Shown here: piece after piece, positions 1 through 9,641 of the stretch | Position numbering within the stretch: position 1 is the stretch's first letter | Layout: every line of letters begins with the position of its first letter | Assembly: GCA_937927755.1 (NCBI GenBank) | Contig: CALBDB010000093.1 | Span: forward strand, 1 to 43,209 | Direction: 5' to 3' | Length of the DNA: 43,209 nucleotides | From: an uncultured Lysobacterales bacterium | GTDB taxonomy: Bacteria; Pseudomonadota; Gammaproteobacteria; Xanthomonadales; SZUA-36 | Made by a program: the position numbers and the translations under genes | The notes under the pieces: generated by a model | What the model was told of the DNA's origin: nothing | Databases searched by the model: none | The model's input: only the letters and a program-made list of their open reading frames with translations

Positions 1-1
1 G

Positions 2-1609
2 GCCAAGCTGGAGCTTTTTGATATACCCATGATCTATCTGCCTTACATGACATTTCCGATAGATGACCGGCGAAAAAGTGGTTTTCTTTACCCGTTTATA
101 AGTACCGCAAATGACAACGGCTTCGAGTTCAGTATTCCATATTACTGGAATATCGCTCCCAACCAGGATGCCACGATAACGCCGAGATACTTTACCAACC
201 GTGGCGCCATGGTCACCGGTGAGTACCGCTTTATTACCCGGCGCACCGGCGGAAGTGTGAATTTTGACTGGCTACCCAGCGACAAGAAAACCCGGGATCT
301 TCGTTATCACTACCGTGTTGGCCACAATGCCCGCCTTAGCCAGAGCTGGAGTAGTGCAGTGGTTATTGACAGGGTAAGTGACGATGAGTATTTCCAGGAT
401 TTCGCCAACAGCCTGGCTTCAGCATCCAGGCAATACCTGAGAAGCAAGGCCGGTATCTACGGTAGGGGTCGCTATTGGACATTCTCCGTCATCGCGGATG
501 ATTTCCAGGTAGTTGATGACGCTGTACAACCCTTCAACGAGCCTTACAGGCGCTTACCCCGTATCGCATTCGACGTAGACCGGCCCCTCGGGCAGCAGGG
601 ATTGCGGCTACAGATGGATGCTGAACTGGTGTACTTTGACAGGAGTGTCGGTGCGACCGGGTCTCGTCTGGATATATTGCCCCGCATAGAGTGGAACATC
701 GGTACGGACTGGGGATACATCAGACCCAGTGCCGGATACCGATACACTTCTTATGAACTCGACTGGCACGGGGAGCCGGGCGAAACTTCGCCAAGCCGGG
801 GGACGGAAATTATCAGTCTTGATACCGGTATGTTTTTTGAGCGCGATAATGGCAAAGGCAGGATTCAGACGCTGGAACCCCGCCTCTTTTACCTCTATGT
901 GCCCTACAAGGACCAGCAGGGCTTACCTGATTTTGATTCGGCGCCTTTTACATTCGGCTTCAGTCAATTATTCCACTACAACCGCTATACCGGTGCGGAC
1001 CGTCAATCAGACGCAAACCAAATGACCTTTGCGTTGACCACGCGTTCCATTAACCAGACCGCCGGGCGCGAACTGTGGAGTCTGAGTCTTGGCCAGATAG
1101 CCTACTTTGAAACCCTCAAAGTCATAGCCGCGCGTGGTGGGGAACCACTCAATGACAGCGCCTCACCCTTCATTGCTGAGTTTGTCCTCAATCCAACCAG
1201 GGGGCTGAGCAGTCGTATCAATGTGCAATGGGATTGGCAAAACAGTGAAGTCGACGTTGCAACATTCGGAATGACACATACCGCAAAAAGCGGCCGCCGA
1301 TTGGGCGCTGAATACCGTTTCAGACGCGACAGCCTGGACCAGTTTGATATTCGATACTACCAGCCAATAAACGAACGCTGGCTGGTGCTGGGCCGTCTTA
1401 ACTGGTCAATACAGGATTCCGATCTGTTGTCCGCAGAACTGGGTTTCGAATACGACAGTTGCTGCTGGGCTCTCAGGACAGTTGCCAAACGCTTCCTGAG
1501 AAACCGGGAAGGTGACTATCGCGATGCGATATACGTCCAGTTGATACTGAAGGGGTTGGGCAACATTGGCCGCCGGTCCGCACCACTTTTTTATGATCTT
1601 GCTGATTAA
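2..1609 (+). CDS. lptD: LPS-assembly outer-membrane protein LptD, C-terminal part (5' end outside window)
   Basis: The reading frame is open from the first bases of the window, so the N-terminal part (signal peptide and most of the jellyroll) lies outside. The visible part starts with residues typical of the jellyroll/barrel junction, including the signature IPMIYLPYMTFPIDDRRKSG, and continues as a long beta-barrel with alternating aromatic strands. Near the end the adjacent cysteine pair in YDSCCWALR is present; in the family these cysteines form disulfides with N-terminal cysteines and are needed for maturation. LptD with LptE inserts lipopolysaccharide into the outer leaflet of the outer membrane. 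It heads the conserved cluster with surA, the chaperone that assists outer-membrane protein folding. I am very confident of the family. An internal ATG at 29 is not the true start. Confidence 0.97.
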   Translation, partial: AKLELFDIPMIYLPYMTFPIDDRRKSGFLYPFISTANDNGFEFSIPYYWNIAPNQDATITPRYFTNRGAMVTGEYRFITRRTGGSVNFDWLPSDKKTRDLRYHYRVGHNARLSQSWSSAVVIDRVSDDEYFQDFANSLASASRQYLRSKAGIYGRGRYWTFSVIADDFQVVDDAVQPFNEPYRRLPRIAFDVDRPLGQQGLRLQMDAELVYFDRSVGATGSRLDILPRIEWNIGTDWGYIRPSAGYRYTSYELDWHGEPGETSPSRGTEIISLDTGMFFERDNGKGRIQTLEPRLFYLYVPYKDQQGLPDFDSAPFTFGFSQLFHYNRYTGADRQSDANQMTFALTTRSINQTAGRELWSLSLGQIAYFETLKVIAARGGEPLNDSASPFIAEFVLNPTRGLSSRINVQWDWQNSEVDVATFGMTHTAKSGRRLGAEYRFRRDSLDQFDIRYYQPINERWLVLGRLNWSIQDSDLLSAELGFEYDSCCWALRTVAKRFLRNREGDYRDAIYVQLILKGLGNIGRRSAPLFYDLAD

Positions 1610-1650
1610 TTCTGTATATTCCCACTGGACAGGAACTGCGAGGAAAGGAC

Positions 1651-2877
1651 GTGCACAATCACCCGGTAACGACAAATAAGATCCTCGAAGGAGTCCGCTA
1701 TGAAATCCGCGGTGACCTGGCTGCGCGCGCCCACGAACTGGAGCGGCAGGGATACGAGATAATTTCGCTTAATATCGGCAACCCCGGCCTGTTTGGCTAT
1801 CGAACACCTGAGACCATGCGCCTGGCCATGATTGAAAACCTTGGTCAAAGCGAAGCCTATTGCCATCAGAAGGGTATCTTTCCGGCACGCGAGGCAGTTG
1901 TAATGCAGCAACAGTCGCGCGGCGTGATGGATGTCACTGCCGATGATGTTTTCATGGGAAATGGTGTCAGTGAGTGTATTGACCTGGCGCTGCGCGCCTT
2001 ACTCAACAGTGGAGATGAAATCCTGATCCCGAGCCCGGACTACCCCTTGTGGAGTGCTTCGGTCGCACTTAATCATGGCGCGCCCGTTTATTACAATTGC
2101 CTGCCGGAGAACCGTTTCCAGCCAGACCCCGAAGAAATTCGCAGCCTGATCACCGCGCGCACACGCGGTATCGTAGTGATCAACCCCAATAATCCTACGG
2201 GTGCAGTTTACAACCGGAACTTACTTGAGGAGATTGCCGGCATTGCCGAGCAGAACCGGCTTATAGTTTTCAGTGACGAAATATACGATGAGATGCTCTA
2301 CGGCGATGCTTTGCATATCCCGATGGCCACGCTGGTTAACGATACGCTATGCGCCACCTTCAATGGTCTCTCAAAAGTTTACCGGGCATGTGGATACCGG
2401 GTGGGGTGGATCTCGTTCAGCGGTGATCGTGAAAATGCAAAAGACTACCTGCACGGTATCGAATTACTTGCTTCCCTGAGATTGTGCGCCAACGTCCCGG
2501 GGCAATGGGCTGTACAGACCGCGCTCGGGGGGTACCAGAGCATTCATGAACTGACCTCACCGGGCGGCCGCCTGTTCCAGGCGAGGCAGGCGATCATCGA
2601 CGGGGTAAGCAACAGCGAGTTCTTGTCGCTGTGTTCACCGGATGGTGCAATGTACGCGTTTCCAGCCATTGATACCAATTTGTTTGAGTCATTCGATGAC
2701 CAGCTGTTCGCAATGGAACTATTGGAAAAACAGCATGTCCTTATTGCGCCGGGCAGCAGTTTCAACGTGCCGTATAACAATCACTTCCGGCTGACGACCT
2801 TACCCACGGGCAGGGACATGCAGGCGGTTTTTGAGCGTATGGAAGAAGTGCTGGCCGCAATGCAGAATACACGCTAA
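1651..2877 (+). CDS. PLP-dependent aminotransferase class I/II, AlaA-like (alanine/aspartate transaminase)
   Basis: A 408-residue fold-type I aminotransferase starting at GTG 1651, with an AGGAAAGG ribosome-binding site just upstream. The opening with NIGNPGLFGY, the phosphate-site motif NPNNPTGAVY, and the Schiff-base lysine in NGLSKVYRACGYRVGW (about Lys242) match the AlaA/YfbQ glutamate-pyruvate transaminase group, whose E. coli member is about the same length. Such enzymes move an amino group between glutamate and pyruvate using pyridoxal phosphate in the cytoplasm. The gene sits 41 bases after lptD and 116 bases before surA, where most relatives have surA directly. Its proximity to pdxA (PLP synthesis) is suggestive but may be chance. 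Exact substrate is not decided by the sequence. Confidence 0.9.
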   Translation: MHNHPVTTNKILEGVRYEIRGDLAARAHELERQGYEIISLNIGNPGLFGYRTPETMRLAMIENLGQSEAYCHQKGIFPAREAVVMQQQSRGVMDVTADDVFMGNGVSECIDLALRALLNSGDEILIPSPDYPLWSASVALNHGAPVYYNCLPENRFQPDPEEIRSLITARTRGIVVINPNNPTGAVYNRNLLEEIAGIAEQNRLIVFSDEIYDEMLYGDALHIPMATLVNDTLCATFNGLSKVYRACGYRVGWISFSGDRENAKDYLHGIELLASLRLCANVPGQWAVQTALGGYQSIHELTSPGGRLFQARQAIIDGVSNSEFLSLCSPDGAMYAFPAIDTNLFESFDDQLFAMELLEKQHVLIAPGSSFNVPYNNHFRLTTLPTGRDMQAVFERMEEVLAAMQNTR

Positions 2878-2993
2878 TAGAATTTACCCCTGACAATCCG
2901 GATTGACCTTTTCCTTATCAGTACTTCGCTTGGCGCTTGTATGGGGTAAAATGGCCGGATTACGCAATGGCAAAATCCTGGAGATAAGCCTTT

Positions 2994-4292
2994 ATGAGAA
3001 TCCTTAGTCGAGCTGCGGTATGGCTCATTTGTTTAACCCTGATTTCAGGTGTGGCCATGAGCGTCACGTATGCACAAAGCAGTACCCAGATAGACTCAAT
3101 AGTCGCACTGGTGGATGATGATGTTGTGCTTCGCAGTGAACTTGACCTTGCCATAAAAGGTATCGTTGACAGGATCCGTCAGCAGGGCGGCGACCTCCCT
3201 CCCCAGCACCTGATTGAGAAACAGGTACTGGAGCGCCTGATCATTCGCAGGCTGCAATTACAACGCGCGTTCCAGACCGGTATCCGTATCTCCGATTCCG
3301 ACATTGACCAGGCAATGCTGAGGCTGGCTCAACAAAACCAGATATCGTTGATGCAATTGCGCCAGGCGATCGAGGCCGACGGCGAAGATTATGTCGAGTT
3401 TCGCCAGAATATCGGCGAAGAAATGATGACCGAACGCCTTCGCCAGAGGGTAGTCAACTCAATGGATCCGATCACCGAAACAGAGATCGACATTCTGCTG
3501 GCTTCGGATCGCTTCCATGGGGGTGAGTACAATATTTCGCATATCCTTATCGCCCTTCCCGAGGGCGCCACGCCGCAACAAATAGGCGTGCAGGAATCAA
3601 AGGCCAACAATGTCCACCAGCAGCTGCTGGAAGGTCTGGACTTTGCCTCGGCTGCAATCAGCTACTCTGACAGCCAGGAGGCCCTGGAAGGCGGACTGGT
3701 TGGCTGGCGGGATCTCAATTCTGTTCCCGTGGTGTTTTCCGATGCGATCAGGAACCTCAGGACGGGTCAAATCACGGTGCCAATCCGCAGTCCTGCCGGC
3801 TTCCACATCATCAAGGTCAATGACTACCGCGACCGCAGCCAGGTTATGGCGACCGAGTTTCATGCCCTGCATATCATGATCAAGACCAGCGACCTCGTTG
3901 GCCCGCGCCAGGCAATGGAGCAGATTCGTGAAATTCATAACCAATTGCTTGACGGAGAAGATTTCGCAGCCCTTGCCCGTGAATATTCAGATGACGTCAC
4001 CAGTGCAAACCTCGGTGGCGACCTGGGCTGGTTTATGCCGGAAAGCTATGGTGAACGTATCGGTCAAACCCTTGAAGCCCTGGAGGATGGCGAAATCAGC
4101 GAACCATTCCAGACGGAAGACGGCTGGCACATACTTGAACGTCTCGGCAAACGGGAAAAAGACATAACCGAGGAGGCCATCCGAAATGCCGCACGCAACA
4201 ATCTGCAACAGCAAAAAATAGATATCGAACTGGAGCGCTTTTTGCAGGAAATGCGCGATGAGGCTTTTGTAGAAATCAGGCTGGACAGCTGA
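2994..4292 (+). CDS. surA: Periplasmic chaperone and peptidyl-prolyl isomerase SurA
   Basis: A 432-residue protein, the usual SurA length. Residues 1-27 form a signal peptide ending at TYAQ. An N-terminal SurA chaperone domain (about 30-175) follows, then two parvulin (PpiC-type) domains: one from about 180 to 285 (starting YNISHILIALPEG) and one from about 290 to 395 (HALHIMIKTSD, GGDLGWFMPES), and a C-terminal helix. It escorts unfolded beta-barrel proteins, including LptD, through the periplasm to the BAM complex. The position after lptD and before pdxA is the classical gammaproteobacterial order, so the call is very safe. The 56-base gap to pdxA is consistent with co-transcription. Confidence 0.97.
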   Translation: MRILSRAAVWLICLTLISGVAMSVTYAQSSTQIDSIVALVDDDVVLRSELDLAIKGIVDRIRQQGGDLPPQHLIEKQVLERLIIRRLQLQRAFQTGIRISDSDIDQAMLRLAQQNQISLMQLRQAIEADGEDYVEFRQNIGEEMMTERLRQRVVNSMDPITETEIDILLASDRFHGGEYNISHILIALPEGATPQQIGVQESKANNVHQQLLEGLDFASAAISYSDSQEALEGGLVGWRDLNSVPVVFSDAIRNLRTGQITVPIRSPAGFHIIKVNDYRDRSQVMATEFHALHIMIKTSDLVGPRQAMEQIREIHNQLLDGEDFAALAREYSDDVTSANLGGDLGWFMPESYGERIGQTLEALEDGEISEPFQTEDGWHILERLGKREKDITEEAIRNAARNNLQQQKIDIELERFLQEMRDEAFVEIRLDS

Positions 4293-4347
4293 AACCCGGG
4301 GTTTCCGAGAGAAACATCCTGAGCAAAGTGCCAAGGCCCGGAAAACC

Positions 4348-5322
4348 ATGATAAAGGACATTCCCCTACTCACCCTGACCCCGGGTGAGCCCGCGGGTAT
4401 CGGCCCTGAATGCACCATCCGTCTTGCCCATGATCACCCTGAACTGCGGTTACTGGCCGTAGCCGATCCCCGGTTACTTGCCGCGACGGCAGACAGGCTT
4501 GGCATGGATGTGCCCATCCTGCCATGGCAACCGGGTGATAGCGTCACGGCAGGCCAACTCAGCTGTTTTTCCCAAAGCCTTGGCCGCGAAGTCAAACCGG
4601 GTCAACTTGCTCCTGAGAATGCGGCTTACGTCGTGAACACCATCAAGTCAGCTGTCAGGCTGGTCAAGGCGGGTCAAGCCGGTGCGCTGGTCACCGGACC
4701 GGTGCACAAGGGCATCATCAACGATGGCGGAATAACATTCAGTGGACACACGGAATTGTTGGCGGAACTGGCCGGGGTAAAGAAAGTCGTGATGATGCTG
4801 GCCGCAGGCAATTTGCGGGTTGCGCTGGTGACAACCCATTTACCCCTGCGCGATGTACCTGATGCCATCACGTTTGAAAATGTCCGGAGCACGATCAGGA
4901 TTACCCACCATGAATTGTGCACACGTTTTGCTATCCATGCGCCCGTGATCCAGGTCCTGGGTCTTAATCCGCATGCGGGAGAAGGCGGACACCTGGGCAA
5001 TGAAGACGCACAGATTATTCAGAAGGTCATAGACGAATGCCGGGGCAACGGTATCGATGCCCGGGGGCCCATACCCGCAGATACTGCATTTACACCCTCG
5101 AGACTCAAATCCTGCGATGCCGTCATAGCGATGTACCACGACCAGGGCCTGCCTGTGCTTAAACACGCTGGATTTGGCAGGGCCGTGAATATCACGCTCG
5201 GCCTGCCATTCATACGTACGTCTGTGGACCACGGAACCGCCCTTGATATCGCCGGCAGGAATCTTGCGGATGCCTCCAGCATGTATACTGCCGCAAAAGC
5301 AGCACTCGGTATGTGTCGATGA
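4348..5322 (+). CDS. pdxA: 4-hydroxythreonine-4-phosphate dehydrogenase PdxA
   Basis: A 324-residue PdxA starting at ATG 4348. The N-terminal LTLTPGEPAGIGPE, the substrate region TGPVHKGIINDGG followed by SGHTELLAE, and the metal-binding histidines in NPHAGEGGHLG and MYHDQGLPVLKH are all visible. The enzyme oxidises 4-phosphooxy-threonine with NAD as a step of the DXP-dependent pyridoxal phosphate pathway. It lies between surA and rsmA as in E. coli. The stop codon is 37 bases before the rsmA start. Nothing is unusual in length or motifs. Confidence 0.96.
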   Translation: MIKDIPLLTLTPGEPAGIGPECTIRLAHDHPELRLLAVADPRLLAATADRLGMDVPILPWQPGDSVTAGQLSCFSQSLGREVKPGQLAPENAAYVVNTIKSAVRLVKAGQAGALVTGPVHKGIINDGGITFSGHTELLAELAGVKKVVMMLAAGNLRVALVTTHLPLRDVPDAITFENVRSTIRITHHELCTRFAIHAPVIQVLGLNPHAGEGGHLGNEDAQIIQKVIDECRGNGIDARGPIPADTAFTPSRLKSCDAVIAMYHDQGLPVLKHAGFGRAVNITLGLPFIRTSVDHGTALDIAGRNLADASSMYTAAKAALGMCR

Positions 5323-5359
5323 GCCAGCGTCCAAACTACTTCCGGACAGGAAGCCGGCG

Positions 5360-6145
5360 ATGAAGCACCAGGCAAGAAAGCGATTCGGCCAGAATTTTCT
5401 GCACGATCAAAGGGTGATCGACCGGATCATCACCTGTATATCACCCCAGCCCTCGGACCTGCTTATTGAAATCGGCCCCGGCCACGCAGCGCTGACAAAA
5501 CCGTTGATAAAAAGCGGCGCCGAGTTACACCTCCTGGAAATTGACCGTGACCTGGTATCAAAACTGCAGCATCAATTCGCAGATACGCCAAACGTCAGTA
5601 TTCACCCCGGTGATGCGTTAAAGGTGAACTTTCCGGAAATTTCCGGTGGCCGTCCATTCAGGCTTATTGGAAACCTGCCATACAACATCTCCACACCATT
5701 GATCTTTCATGTGCTGCAGTGGCACGAGCAAGTCATCGATATGCATTTCATGTTGCAAAAGGAGGTGGTGGACCGCATGGCTGCCGGACCAGGAAGCCGC
5801 ACTTATGGGCGTCTATCGGTAATGACACAGTTCCGATGCAGGGTAACGCCCTTATTTGACGTGCTGCCCGAGAGTTTCACGCCTGCTCCAAGGGTCTGTT
5901 CCAGTATCGTTCGCCTGGAACCCCTGAACGAGCCGCCAGCTGATCCGGGGCCTTTCAAGAATCTTGAAAGAGTTGTAACAGCAGCATTTTCACAGCGACG
6001 AAAAACATTGCGCAACAGCCTCCGCGATGTTTTAGAAACGGACCGGATCAGCGCCGCCGGAATTGACCCTGGCCAACGTGCCGAACAACTCAGCCTGTCG
6101 CAATTTGCCGCACTCGCCCGGTCACTATCGTATGATATTAACTGA
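5360..6145 (+). CDS. rsmA: 16S rRNA dimethyladenosine transferase RsmA (KsgA)
   Basis: I place the start at ATG 5360 (MKHQARKRFGQNFLHD), giving 261 residues. The open frame extends back to a TTG at 5243 but that part overlaps pdxA and is not conserved. The N-terminal RKRFGQNFLHD, the SAM-binding IEIGPGHAALTKPL and the catalytic NLPYNIST motif identify the family, which dimethylates two adjacent adenosines near the 3' end of 16S rRNA during small-subunit maturation. It is part of the pdxA-rsmA-apaG-apaH run. Confidence 0.96.
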   Translation: MKHQARKRFGQNFLHDQRVIDRIITCISPQPSDLLIEIGPGHAALTKPLIKSGAELHLLEIDRDLVSKLQHQFADTPNVSIHPGDALKVNFPEISGGRPFRLIGNLPYNISTPLIFHVLQWHEQVIDMHFMLQKEVVDRMAAGPGSRTYGRLSVMTQFRCRVTPLFDVLPESFTPAPRVCSSIVRLEPLNEPPADPGPFKNLERVVTAAFSQRRKTLRNSLRDVLETDRISAAGIDPGQRAEQLSLSQFAALARSLSYDIN

Positions 6146-6181
6146 TTTTTGCATTTGGGAGCATCACCAGGGGCAGTGGCT

Positions 6182-6550
6182 ATGAGCGCTAAAATTCCTG
6201 TTGACGTAGTTGCGCAACCTGAATTTCTCGGCCAGCACGAGGACAAGTTTGCCTTCGCCTACACCATTTATATCACCAACCGCTCCGATCACAGCATTAC
6301 CCTGCGAAATCGTCACTGGATCATCACCCACGCAGATGGAGTGGTCGAAGAAGTGATTGGCGAGGGTGTGATCGGGGAGACCCCGGAACTGGCCCCGGGC
6401 AAATCATACAGCTATACAAGCGGCGCACTAATCCCCACACCGATGGGTTCAATGCGGGGCTCCTATGGGTTTGTAACTGATGACGGTAATTCCTTTCGGG
6501 CAGATATTCCGGAGTTTACGCTCCACTCACCCGATGCGCCGCTGCACTAG
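6182..6550 (+). CDS. apaG: ApaG/CorD domain protein
   Basis: From ATG 6182 the protein is 122 residues, matching the usual length of about 125; the open frame goes back to TTG 6149 next to the rsmA stop, but the extra 11 residues are unlike the family. It shows the ApaG immunoglobulin-like fold signatures: FAYTIYITNRSD, HWIITHADG, the glycine-rich GEGVIGETPELAPGKSY and TSGALIPTPMGSMRGSYGF. The family's biochemical role is not settled; it is linked by context to ApaH and to magnesium or cobalt resistance. It lies between rsmA and apaH as in E. coli. Confidence 0.94.
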   Translation: MSAKIPVDVVAQPEFLGQHEDKFAFAYTIYITNRSDHSITLRNRHWIITHADGVVEEVIGEGVIGETPELAPGKSYSYTSGALIPTPMGSMRGSYGFVTDDGNSFRADIPEFTLHSPDAPLH

Positions 6551-6567
6551 GCTTTTACAAAACACCC

Positions 6568-7392
6568 ATGTCAACCTACCTGGTTGGTGACATACAGGGT
6601 TGTCACGAATCTCTGCAGCAGCTGTTGCAGAAGATTCAATTTGACCCGGCATCAGACAGGCTGTGGTCATGCGGTGACCTTGTAAATCGCGGCGGCCAAT
6701 CCCTGCAGGTGCTCCAACTGCTAAAAAGCCTTGGACAATCGGTCAGCGTAACCCTGGGAAATCACGACCTGCACCTGCTGGCAAGTTACCACCGTTATCC
6801 TGATGGAAATTCTGGTAAAAGGGAATTTGATGCCATATTTGCGGACCCGGATTGTGACGCCTTGATGGACTGGCTGTGCACCCAGCCCCTGGCCTGCTGG
6901 TCTGAAGAGCATCGGCTATTGCGTGTACACGCCGGTGTAATACCGCAATGGGACTGGCAGGCCGTGGTCAGCGCGGGGCAGGAAGTGTCTTCAGTTTTAC
7001 AGTCCGGCCAGCGTAGTGAGTTTTTTCTAAACATGTATGGCAATAAACCGAGGCGATGGCGCGAAGACAGGAAAGGTTGGAAGCGCTTGCGCCTGATCAC
7101 CAATATACTGACCCGTATGCGGTTTTGTGACGAAGATGGCCGCGGAATATACAACGCATCCGGCGCCCCGGGAAGTCAGCCGGACAAGTACAAACCCTGG
7201 TTCAAGCACAAACATCGATTGACCAGGGATGTGACCATTGCCTTTGGACACTGGGCGGCGCTCGGCCTGCGGGTTAAGAAGCGTTATATTGCCATGGACT
7301 CTGGCTGTGTGTGGGGTGGCAAACTGAGTGCATTCAGATTGGAGGATCGCACGCTTTTCAAAGTTCGGTGCTTTGAAGACCGAAAGACCTGA
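6568..7392 (+). CDS. apaH: Symmetrical diadenosine tetraphosphate hydrolase ApaH
   Basis: A 274-residue metallophosphatase of the usual ApaH length. The metal-binding motifs appear in order: GDIQGCHESL, GDLVNRG, GNHDLHLL, and later histidines in VHAGVIPQWD and FGHWAALGL. The enzyme splits Ap4A symmetrically to two ADP, clearing alarmone-like dinucleotides in the cytoplasm. It begins 17 bases after apaG and is the last plus-strand gene of the cluster. Its stop lies 15 bases before the folA stop on the opposite strand, so the two genes converge. Confidence 0.96.
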   Translation: MSTYLVGDIQGCHESLQQLLQKIQFDPASDRLWSCGDLVNRGGQSLQVLQLLKSLGQSVSVTLGNHDLHLLASYHRYPDGNSGKREFDAIFADPDCDALMDWLCTQPLACWSEEHRLLRVHAGVIPQWDWQAVVSAGQEVSSVLQSGQRSEFFLNMYGNKPRRWREDRKGWKRLRLITNILTRMRFCDEDGRGIYNASGAPGSQPDKYKPWFKHKHRLTRDVTIAFGHWAALGLRVKKRYIAMDSGCVWGGKLSAFRLEDRTLFKVRCFEDRKT

Positions 7393-7407
7393 TTTCACCA
7401 GGTGCTG

Positions 7408-7917
7408 CTAATCACCAACCCGGGAAAATTCGACAATCCGGTAATCGAGGCCGTTTTTATCATCGGCCTGAAATTTCTGTTCATTTACCTGCTTCCACTT
7501 CCCAGCATTCCATTCGGGAAACCAGGTGTCCGCCTCGGGCTCGATATCAATCAGGGTCAGGATCATCCGGCGCGCATAAGGAAGCGCCAGGCTGTATAAC
7601 TGGCCCCCTCCTATCACCATGATCTCCGAGCTTTTCGCAACTTCCACCGCTGATTCGAGAGAGTCAGCAACATCCGCTTCCACGGCGGTGAACCCGGGAT
7701 TCCGGCTGACAACAATATTTTGACGGCCCGGTAATGGTCTGCCAATGGCCTGCCAGGTCTTTCGCCCCATTACGATGGCCTTTCCCATGGTGGTCCGTTT
7801 GAAATGTTGTAACTCAGCCGGTAAATGCCAGGGCATCCTGCCATCCAGCCCGATGGCCCTGTTAGTACCCATTGCGGCAATTAGGGTGATTGTTTTGGGG
7901 GTGATTGATTTAGGCAT
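7408..7917 (-). CDS. folA: Dihydrofolate reductase
   Basis: I choose ATG 7917 as start, giving 169 residues; the open frame extends upstream into thyA. ITLIAAMGTNRAIGLDGRMPWHLPAEL contains the active-site loop and the acidic/aromatic residues of chromosomal type I DHFR, followed by MGRKTWQAIGRPLPGR and VIGGGQLYSLALP (NADPH binding). The enzyme regenerates tetrahydrofolate after the thymidylate synthase reaction. The start codon is one base after the thyA stop, so thyA and folA form a translationally linked pair, a common arrangement because their reactions are sequential. Confidence 0.95.
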   Translation of the reverse strand: MPKSITPKTITLIAAMGTNRAIGLDGRMPWHLPAELQHFKRTTMGKAIVMGRKTWQAIGRPLPGRQNIVVSRNPGFTAVEADVADSLESAVEVAKSSEIMVIGGGQLYSLALPYARRMILTLIDIEPEADTWFPEWNAGKWKQVNEQKFQADDKNGLDYRIVEFSRVGD

Positions 7918-7918
7918 A

Positions 7919-8752
7919 TCAGACGGAGATCGGCGCCCTGATACCAGGGTGACACTGGTAATCCTGTAAATCGAAATCTTCGTAAACGAACTCAAACAGG
8001 TCTTTTCTTTCCGGGTTGATTTTCATGACCGGCAGGGGAAATGTGTCCCGTGACAACTGCGTATGCACCTGCTCAAGGTGATTCATATATATATGGGCAT
8101 CACCCAGGGAAAGAATAAAATCACCGGGCTCAAGATCAACCACCTGGGCAATCATCATCGTCAATAATGCGTATGACGCAATATTAAATGGCACGCCCAG
8201 GAACACATCAGCGCTACGTTGATACATCTGGCAGCTTAACCTGCCGTTGGCTACGTGAAACTGAAACATCATGTGACACGGTGGCAAGGCCTGCAAGCCG
8301 GCACGGGCGTTGTCCTGAGGGCTGCGTGATTCATCCGGCAAAACCGCCGGATTCCATGCAGAAATAATGTGCCGGCGGGAGTCCGGTTTGTTGCGCAGAT
8401 CATTCAATAGCTGTGCAACCTGGTCAATATGCCTGCCGTCCGGAGCGATCCAGCTGCGCCACTGGGCACCATAGACAGGCCCCAGGTTGCCATTTTCATC
8501 TGCCCACTCATCCCAGATGGAAACACCATTTTCATTCAGGTAGCCAATGTTGGTATCACCCCTCAAAAACCACAACAACTCGTGAATAATTGAGCGCAGA
8601 TGAAGTTTCTTGGTCGTCATGCATGGGAAGCCGTCAGTCAGGTCAAACCGCATCTGGTAACCGAACAGGCTGATCGTTCCGGTGCCGGTCCTGTCTTCCT
8701 TGCGACTTCCCTTTTCGAGGATGTCCTTTAAAAGCTGCAGATATGTCTTCAT
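7919..8752 (-). CDS. thyA: Thymidylate synthase ThyA
   Basis: A 277-residue thymidylate synthase starting [15 protein letters not shown] at 8752. The folate/dUMP motifs include [16 protein letters not shown], the catalytic cysteine in [32 protein letters not shown] and [12 protein letters not shown]. It methylates dUMP to dTMP using methylene-tetrahydrofolate. It is slightly longer than E. coli ThyA (264) because of a short insert before the catalytic cysteine (around [19 protein letters not shown]), a feature known in part of the family. It lies between lgt and folA. Confidence 0.96.
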   Translation of the reverse strand: MKTYLQLLKDILEKGSRKEDRTGTGTISLFGYQMRFDLTDGFPCMTTKKLHLRSIIHELLWFLRGDTNIGYLNENGVSIWDEWADENGNLGPVYGAQWRSWIAPDGRHIDQVAQLLNDLRNKPDSRRHIISAWNPAVLPDESRSPQDNARAGLQALPPCHMMFQFHVANGRLSCQMYQRSADVFLGVPFNIASYALLTMMIAQVVDLEPGDFILSLGDAHIYMNHLEQVHTQLSRDTFPLPVMKINPERKDLFEFVYEDFDLQDYQCHPGIRAPISV

Positions 8753-8783
8753 GATTTGGGGTTCACCATTGTTTTACCCATTA

Positions 8784-9641
8784 TTATTGCGTGCCCGACC
8801 GGTAGGCGAAAAGCGTGATGATTAAACCCGCCGCGATCATAGGCAGAGATAACAGCATACCCATCGTCAGCCATTCCATTGCGAGAAATCCGAGGTGCTC
8901 ATCCGGTTGACGGAAAAACTCGACAAACAGCCTGAATAATCCGTAGCCCAGCAGAAACAGTCCCGAAACGGCGGCGCGTGGCCGCGGCCTGGCTGAATAC
9001 CACATCAGGATAATGAACAACGCCAGTCCTTCCAGACCCGCCTGGTACAACTGGCTGGGATGTCTCGCCAGGTGATCCAGGGCGCCCGACCGCCATGTCT
9101 CGTTAAGCGCGGCCGTATCTTGTGGTCTGAACCCGGTGGACTTGGCAAAAATCATTGCCCAGGGCACGTCGGTCAGGCGCCCCCAAAGTTCACCACCTAT
9201 AAAATTGCCAACGCGGCCAAATGCCAGGCCAAGCGGAACCATGGGCGCCGCGAAATCTGCAACCTGCCAGAATGACCTGCCGGTCCGCCTGGCAAACCAG
9301 GCCATGGCGACAATCACACCGAGCAGGCCGCCGTGGAAGGACATTCCACCATCCCATACTTTGAATATTGCCAGGGGGCTTTGAACCAACAGGTCAAAAC
9401 CATAGAACAGCATATAGCCGATACGTCCGCCTGCGATCACCCCGAGCATGCCGTAAAACAGGACGTCACTGACCTCCTGTTTGCTCCAGCCCTGCCAGGT
9501 TTGCTTCACTGCCCGGTGATTACCAATCATCCAGAACGAAAGGAAGGCAAGCAGGTACATCACGCCATACCAGTGTATATCCAGCGGACCGATGGAAATT
9601 GCAACTGGATCGATATTGATTAACGGGTATTTGGCTTGCAA
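8784..9641 (-). CDS. lgt: Prolipoprotein diacylglyceryl transferase Lgt
   Basis: A multi-spanning inner-membrane enzyme that adds diacylglycerol from phosphatidylglycerol to the lipobox cysteine of prolipoproteins. Diagnostic pieces: IDPVAISIGPLDIHWYGVMY at the N-terminus, FKVWDGGMSFHGGLLGV, and the signature GRVGNFIGGELWGR, then HPSQLYQAGLEG and FRLFVEFFRQPD. The open frame runs back to TTG 9716/ATG 9713, but family alignment from memory favours the TTG at 9641, which has a GCAGGA-type ribosome-binding site and gives 285 residues, near the usual 290. The start is therefore less certain than the identity. It is upstream of thyA-folA and likely co-transcribed. Confidence 0.94.
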   Translation of the reverse strand: MQAKYPLINIDPVAISIGPLDIHWYGVMYLLAFLSFWMIGNHRAVKQTWQGWSKQEVSDVLFYGMLGVIAGGRIGYMLFYGFDLLVQSPLAIFKVWDGGMSFHGGLLGVIVAMAWFARRTGRSFWQVADFAAPMVPLGLAFGRVGNFIGGELWGRLTDVPWAMIFAKSTGFRPQDTAALNETWRSGALDHLARHPSQLYQAGLEGLALFIILMWYSARPRPRAAVSGLFLLGYGLFRLFVEFFRQPDEHLGFLAMEWLTMGMLLSLPMIAAGLIITLFAYRSGTQ

